Below, one piece after another: positions 5,959 to 9,220 of a stretch of 9,220 bases of DNA. The notes under the pieces were generated by a model. That model saw nothing but the letters and a program-made list of their open reading frames with translations, made no database searches and was not told the origin of the DNA. Position numbers and translations under genes: made by a program. The stretch comes from Chloroflexota bacterium (GTDB lineage Bacteria; Chloroflexota; Anaerolineae; Anaerolineales; DRMV01): contig JAADEN010000191.1 in the NCBI GenBank assembly GCA_013153375.1, forward strand, positions 1 to 9,220, in the 5' to 3' direction. The number at the start of each line of letters is the position of its first letter. Position 1 is the stretch's first letter.

Positions 5959-6846
5959 ATGCCTGCGAAAATCATCGACGGAAAGGCCGTTGCTGCCCGC
6001 ATTCGGGCGGACATCAAGAAGAAGGTCGAAGAACGCCTGGCGCGCGGCCTGCCGCGGCCCGGTTTGGCGACGGTGCTGGTCGGCGACGACCCCGCCTCCC
6101 ACACTTATGTGCGCATGAAGCAGAAGGCTTGCGCGGAGGTGGGCATCGAGTCCTTCGGGCACAAACTGCCCGCGGACGCCAGCCAGGAAGAGGTCGAAGC
6201 CCTGGTCGAAAAACTCAACGCCGACCCCAAGGTGCACGGCATTCTGGTGCAGTTGCCCCTGCCCAAGCACCTGGACGAGGAACGGGTGCTGAGCAAGATC
6301 AGCATCGAGAAGGATGTGGATGGCTTCCATCCCATCAACATCGGCCGCCTGGCCCAAAAGGGCCGCGAGCCCTTGTTCGTGCCCTGCACCCCCGCGGGGG
6401 TGATGGTGCTGCTCGAAGAGGCCGGGGTGAACCTGGAGGGCGCCAACGCGGTGGTCCTGGGCCGCTCCAACATCGTGGGCATGCCCATGGCGCTGCTGCT
6501 GGTGCGGGCCAACTCCACGGTGACCATCTGCCACTCGCGCACCAAGGACATCCCCGCGCACACCCGCCAGGCCGATGTGATCATCGCCGCGGTGGGGCGA
6601 CCGCACATGGTCAAGGCCGATTGGGTCAAGCCCGGCGCGGTGGTCATTGATGTGGGCGTGAACCGGGTGGACGATCCTACGGCCAAGAAGGGCTATCGTC
6701 TGGTGGGCGATGTGGACTTCGACGCGGTGAAAGAGGTGGCCGGAGCCATCACGCCCGTGCCCGGCGGCGTGGGCCCCATGACCATCGCCATGCTGCTGCA
6801 AAACACGCTGCGGGCCGCGGAATTGCAGGACGCCAAGCGCGCCTGA
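5959..6846 (+). CDS. folD: Bifunctional methylenetetrahydrofolate dehydrogenase / methenyltetrahydrofolate cyclohydrolase FolD
   Basis: A complete 295-residue FolD of standard length. The cytoplasmic enzyme oxidises 5,10-methylene-THF to 5,10-methenyl-THF with NADP+ and then hydrolyses it to 10-formyl-THF, supplying one-carbon units for purines and formyl-methionine. The N-terminal catalytic domain has the signature YVRMKQKAC with Tyr50 and Lys54, then HGILVQLPLP with Gln98 and KDVDGF with Asp121; these fall at the numbers known for the E. coli active site. The Rossmann domain has VLGRSNIVGMP (166-176), where the Arg-Ser pair fits NADP(H) preference, followed by ADVIIAAVGRPH and PGAVVIDVGVN. 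The C-terminal signature is TPVPGGVGPMTIAMLLQNT. The gene follows the substrate-binding lipoprotein gene by 108 bp but has its own leader hairpins and strong ribosome site. A Rho-independent terminator lies 26 bp after its stop. Nothing in the protein is unusual. Confidence 0.98.
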   Translation: MPAKIIDGKAVAARIRADIKKKVEERLARGLPRPGLATVLVGDDPASHTYVRMKQKACAEVGIESFGHKLPADASQEEVEALVEKLNADPKVHGILVQLPLPKHLDEERVLSKISIEKDVDGFHPINIGRLAQKGREPLFVPCTPAGVMVLLEEAGVNLEGANAVVLGRSNIVGMPMALLLVRANSTVTICHSRTKDIPAHTRQADVIIAAVGRPHMVKADWVKPGAVVIDVGVNRVDDPTAKKGYRLVGDVDFDAVKEVAGAITPVPGGVGPMTIAMLLQNTLRAAELQDAKRA

Positions 6847-6872
6847 CGCGCCCGTCCGAACGGCGACGAAAG

Positions 6873-6906
6873 AGCGGCGACCCGCGCGGTCGCCGCTTTG
6901 TCTTTT
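6873..6906 (+). terminator. Rho-independent terminator of folD
   Basis: A perfect 10-bp stem, AGCGGCGACC (6873-6882) with GGTCGCCGCT (6888-6897), encloses the loop CGCGC. The run TTTGTCTTTT (6897-6906) follows directly. Read from the other side, the stem is followed only by CTTTCG, so it would be a weaker stop for the converging transglycosylase transcript. Confidence 0.9.
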
Positions 6907-6920
6907 GGGGAAGGGCTTGA

Positions 6921-6934
6921 GGCCGGGCCCGGCC
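6921..6934. repeat. 14-bp perfect GC palindrome between convergent genes
   Basis: GGCCGGGCCCGGCC is its own reverse complement. It lies 17 bp beyond the stop codon of the minus-strand transglycosylase gene and 14 bp past the folD terminator T-run. Without a loop or T-run it is a poor terminator by itself. It may be a chance product of GC-rich sequence or part of 3' end formation for the minus-strand transcript. Confidence 0.4.
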
Positions 6935-6951
6935 GCGACCGAACGCGCGGC

Positions 6952-9220
6952 TCACGGGCTGCGGGCGTAGAAGTAGCGGTACAGTTCGTAGATCTCATAG
7001 ATGCGGCGGATGTAAAGGTGCGTCTCCTGGTAGCGCACGATTTCCAGGAACAGATCGGGGTCGCCGCCCGACAATCCGTACCACACCTGCGCGTTGCCCG
7101 GCCCCGCGTTGTACGCGGCCAGGGCTGCGTACCAGTCGCCGTCGAACAGGGCCCGCTGTTGGGCCAGGTAGGCCGCGCCAAAGCGAATGCTGACCACGGG
7201 GCGGTAGAGGTCGTCCGCGGTGTAGCCGGGCGGCCATTCGGCCTGCTCGGCCAGGGCCTGGCCCGTGCTGGGGATGATTTGCATCAGCCCGCGCGCGCCC
7301 GCGCCCGAGGCGATGAAACCCTCGAACAGGCTCTCCTGCCGGATGACCGCGTACAACTGCAAGGGGTGAAAGCCGTACCGCTCCGCGGTGGGCACCACCA
7401 GGTCCGCGAAGTACGGCCCAAAGCGCACATGGTTGAAGTACACGGGCGCGGTCAGGGTGGTGAAATCGTCCATGCCGGCCAGGTCGAGCACCCGCCGGGC
7501 CGCGAAGATGGCGCTGCGATACAGGCCCATCTGGCGCAGCGGCTCGATCAGGCGGAAGGTGTTGAGCGCGTCGTCCTGCAGGTCGCGGCGCAGGGCTTCG
7601 ATCTCCTGCCGTGCGGACGCGTAGAAGCCCCAGTCCCACAGTTGGCGGCCCCGCTGCCAGCGCGGGTCTTGGGCCACGGGGCCCAGGGCGAGCAAGTCCT
7701 CGCCGGGCGGAGCCAGGAAGGTCTGGCGCACCCAGTCCGCGGCCGCGCGGCGCTCGGCTTCCCAGGCGATGGTGGTGTCGTACGCGGCGGGAGGCTCGAA
7801 GGGCGCGCGGCCCTGGAGCAGGTCGTGGGCCCGCTGGCTGTAGTAGCCTGTGGGGTCGGTCAGCGCGGCCTGGTTCCACGCCGCGCGGGCGGCCTCCGAG
7901 TCGCCCTGGGCCGCGGCCACTTTGCCCAGCCACAGGTACAGTCCGGCCCGGTCTTCGGGCTCGGCCACCACATCCAGGGCCTCGTACAGCACGCCCTGGG
8001 CCGCGGGCAGGTCGCCTATGCGGTAGAGGGTGACCGCGGCCAGCCGCGCGGCCCGGCCCGTGCGCGGCGACGCGGGGTACTCCCGCAGCACCCGGATCCA
8101 CAGCGACGCGGCTTGGTCCAGCGCGCCGGCCCGTTCGGCCACCTGCGCGGCGAAGAAGAGGAAGTCGGCCGCGCGGCGGTGCGTGGGCGCGGTCTCGACG
8201 AAGCCCACGAAGGTGGCGATGGCCCCGTCGTAGTCGTTCAAATAGGCCCATTGGGTGTAGCCCATTTGCTCCCAGGCCTCGTCCCACCAGCCGTCGCCGG
8301 GATGCTGCGTGATGAGGCGGTCCCACTCCTCGATGGCGGCCTGGGGCTCGCCCGCGGCCCGCAGGGCCAGGGCCTTGTAGTAGTGCGGCGTGCCGTCGTG
8401 GTCGGGCTGGGTGTTGATGACCCGATCCAGCACCGCGATGGCCGGGCCGTATTGCCCGGCGAAGAAGTCCACCAGGCCCCGGCTCAGGTCGTCCACGGGC
8501 TGTTCGGCCTCCACCAGGGCCACCAGCGCGGGGTAGGCGTAAGGGCTGGTGGGATATTGCACCACCAGTTGCCGGTAGAGGTCGTAGCCCTGGTCCGGGT
8601 TCTCCTGGGCGAAGTACACCTGGGCCCAATGATAGAGGGTTCGGGCCCGCTGCCCGTCGTCGGTGGCCAGGTTGAAGGTAGTTTGGAAGGTCTGGTGGGC
8701 CTGGTCGTAGCGCCCGTCCTCGTACAGCGCGCGGGCCAGGCCCAGGTAGATGCCGAAGACCCGCTCCGCGAAGGGCTGGGCGTCCAGCGCGGCCTGGTAG
8801 GCGCGGGCGCTGTCCGCGTACAGCCCGGCGTTGAACCACGCGTCGCCGGCCCATTCGTGCAGGTAGGGCGTCAGCGGGCCGGACAGGGGCGCGGCGGCCT
8901 CGAAGGCCGCGGCCGCGTCCGCGTAGCGTTGCAGTTGGGCGTAGGTCCAGCCCAGGTAGGCGTAGGCTTCGGCCGCGGCCGGGGTGTGGCCGTACTGCTC
9001 CACCACCTGGCGCAGGATGTCCAGCGCCTCGGGATAGCGGCCGGTCGCGTAGTAGGCCCGTCCCAGGCCGGTCAGGGCCTGGGCCCGCTCCGCGTCGGTG
9101 GCGGCCCGGTCGGCCGCGGCCCGAAACGCGGCCTGAGCCGCGTCCCAATCGCCGTAGAACAGCGCGCGCTGGCCCGTGAGCCACAGGTCCGCCGGAGCCG
9201 GGGTGGGTGTGGGCGTCGGG
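6952..9220 (-). CDS. TPR-rich soluble-type lytic transglycosylase (Slt70-like), 5' end beyond the window
   Basis: The frame is open from the right edge to the stop at 6952-6954, giving 755 visible residues; the start lies outside. The first residues form a Thr-Pro linker (PTPTPTPAPA), as found after a lipobox or signal anchor, so probably little more than the export signal is missing. About residues 11-420 hold roughly ten TPR-like helical hairpins (for example LGRAYYATGRYPEALDILRQ and LGWTYAQLQRYADAAAAFE). A linking helical region follows. The C-terminal SLT catalytic domain (about 610-755) has IRQESLF with catalytic Glu629, GARGLMQIIPSTG, AAYNAGPGNA and ETHLYIRRI. The family cleaves the MurNAc-GlcNAc bond of peptidoglycan outside the membrane, releasing 1,6-anhydro-MurNAc products. 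TPR or superhelical N-terminal parts usually shape substrate access or recruit partners. Internal GTG codons such as 9006 are not the start, since TPR-like coding continues upstream. It converges on folD with 105 bp between them. Confidence 0.92.
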   Translation of the reverse strand, partial: PTPTPTPAPADLWLTGQRALFYGDWDAAQAAFRAAADRAATDAERAQALTGLGRAYYATGRYPEALDILRQVVEQYGHTPAAAEAYAYLGWTYAQLQRYADAAAAFEAAAPLSGPLTPYLHEWAGDAWFNAGLYADSARAYQAALDAQPFAERVFGIYLGLARALYEDGRYDQAHQTFQTTFNLATDDGQRARTLYHWAQVYFAQENPDQGYDLYRQLVVQYPTSPYAYPALVALVEAEQPVDDLSRGLVDFFAGQYGPAIAVLDRVINTQPDHDGTPHYYKALALRAAGEPQAAIEEWDRLITQHPGDGWWDEAWEQMGYTQWAYLNDYDGAIATFVGFVETAPTHRRAADFLFFAAQVAERAGALDQAASLWIRVLREYPASPRTGRAARLAAVTLYRIGDLPAAQGVLYEALDVVAEPEDRAGLYLWLGKVAAAQGDSEAARAAWNQAALTDPTGYYSQRAHDLLQGRAPFEPPAAYDTTIAWEAERRAAADWVRQTFLAPPGEDLLALGPVAQDPRWQRGRQLWDWGFYASARQEIEALRRDLQDDALNTFRLIEPLRQMGLYRSAIFAARRVLDLAGMDDFTTLTAPVYFNHVRFGPYFADLVVPTAERYGFHPLQLYAVIRQESLFEGFIASGAGARGLMQIIPSTGQALAEQAEWPPGYTADDLYRPVVSIRFGAAYLAQQRALFDGDWYAALAAYNAGPGNAQVWYGLSGGDPDLFLEIVRYQETHLYIRRIYEIYELYRYFYARSP

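Noticed and set aside
6952..9006. GTG at 9006 as the start of the transglycosylase
   Set aside because: TPR-like coding and a Thr-Pro linker continue in frame to the right edge, so the gene is truncated by the window.
6995..9184. A second long minus-strand frame overlapping the transglycosylase
   Set aside because: It encodes only Arg/Gly/Pro-rich low-complexity sequence, while the other frame has clear TPR and SLT motifs.
1..9220. Insertion sequence, CRISPR array, tRNA, toxin-antitoxin pair or defence genes
   Set aside because: No transposase, regularly spaced repeats, tRNA-like cloverleaf or small paired genes were seen; the window is filled by housekeeping and envelope genes.

Overview
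The window is a GC-rich (about 70%), densely coding bacterial stretch with ordinary housekeeping and cell-envelope genes. No mobile element, CRISPR array, rRNA or tRNA is visible. Several signs suggest Chloroflexota, Anaerolineae-like. Secreted proteins have a lipobox or membrane anchor followed by a Thr/Pro-rich linker. The family-5 solute-binding lipoprotein carries a Cys-containing insert of the kind I recall from that phylum. A methyltransferase of a mostly archaeal type is also present. The taxonomic call is inference from recalled family patterns, not a search result.

Layout, left to right. (1) A minus-strand cluster is read leftwards from about 3675: clpC (1115-3601), a COG2521-like SAM-dependent methyltransferase (240-1088), and the start of a small membrane-anchored protein that runs off the left edge (172 down to 1). 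Gaps of 26 and 67 bp and a strong ribosome-binding site before the third gene fit one transcript. (2) A 203-bp divergent intergenic region (3602-3804) carries two back-to-back extended -10 promoters, one for clpC and one for the plus-strand lipoprotein gene. A GC-rich inverted repeat sits at the predicted clpC transcription start. (3) On the plus strand, an ABC-transporter substrate-binding lipoprotein (3805-5850) has no permease or ATPase gene beside it. It is followed by folD (5959-6846), whose leader has two tandem hairpins. A clear Rho-independent terminator follows folD (6873-6906). (4) Converging from the right is a long minus-strand gene (6952 to beyond 9220): a TPR-rich, Slt70-like lytic transglycosylase that lacks only its N-terminus.

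Functionally the window combines ATP-dependent protein quality control (ClpC, with a visible ClpP-docking tripeptide), one-carbon/folate metabolism (FolD), peptide-type solute capture (orphan SBP) and peptidoglycan turnover (lytic transglycosylase). I see no convincing new multi-gene system. The best lead is the clpC-methyltransferase-membrane protein cluster, because neither the target of the methyltransferase nor the role of the small protein is evident.
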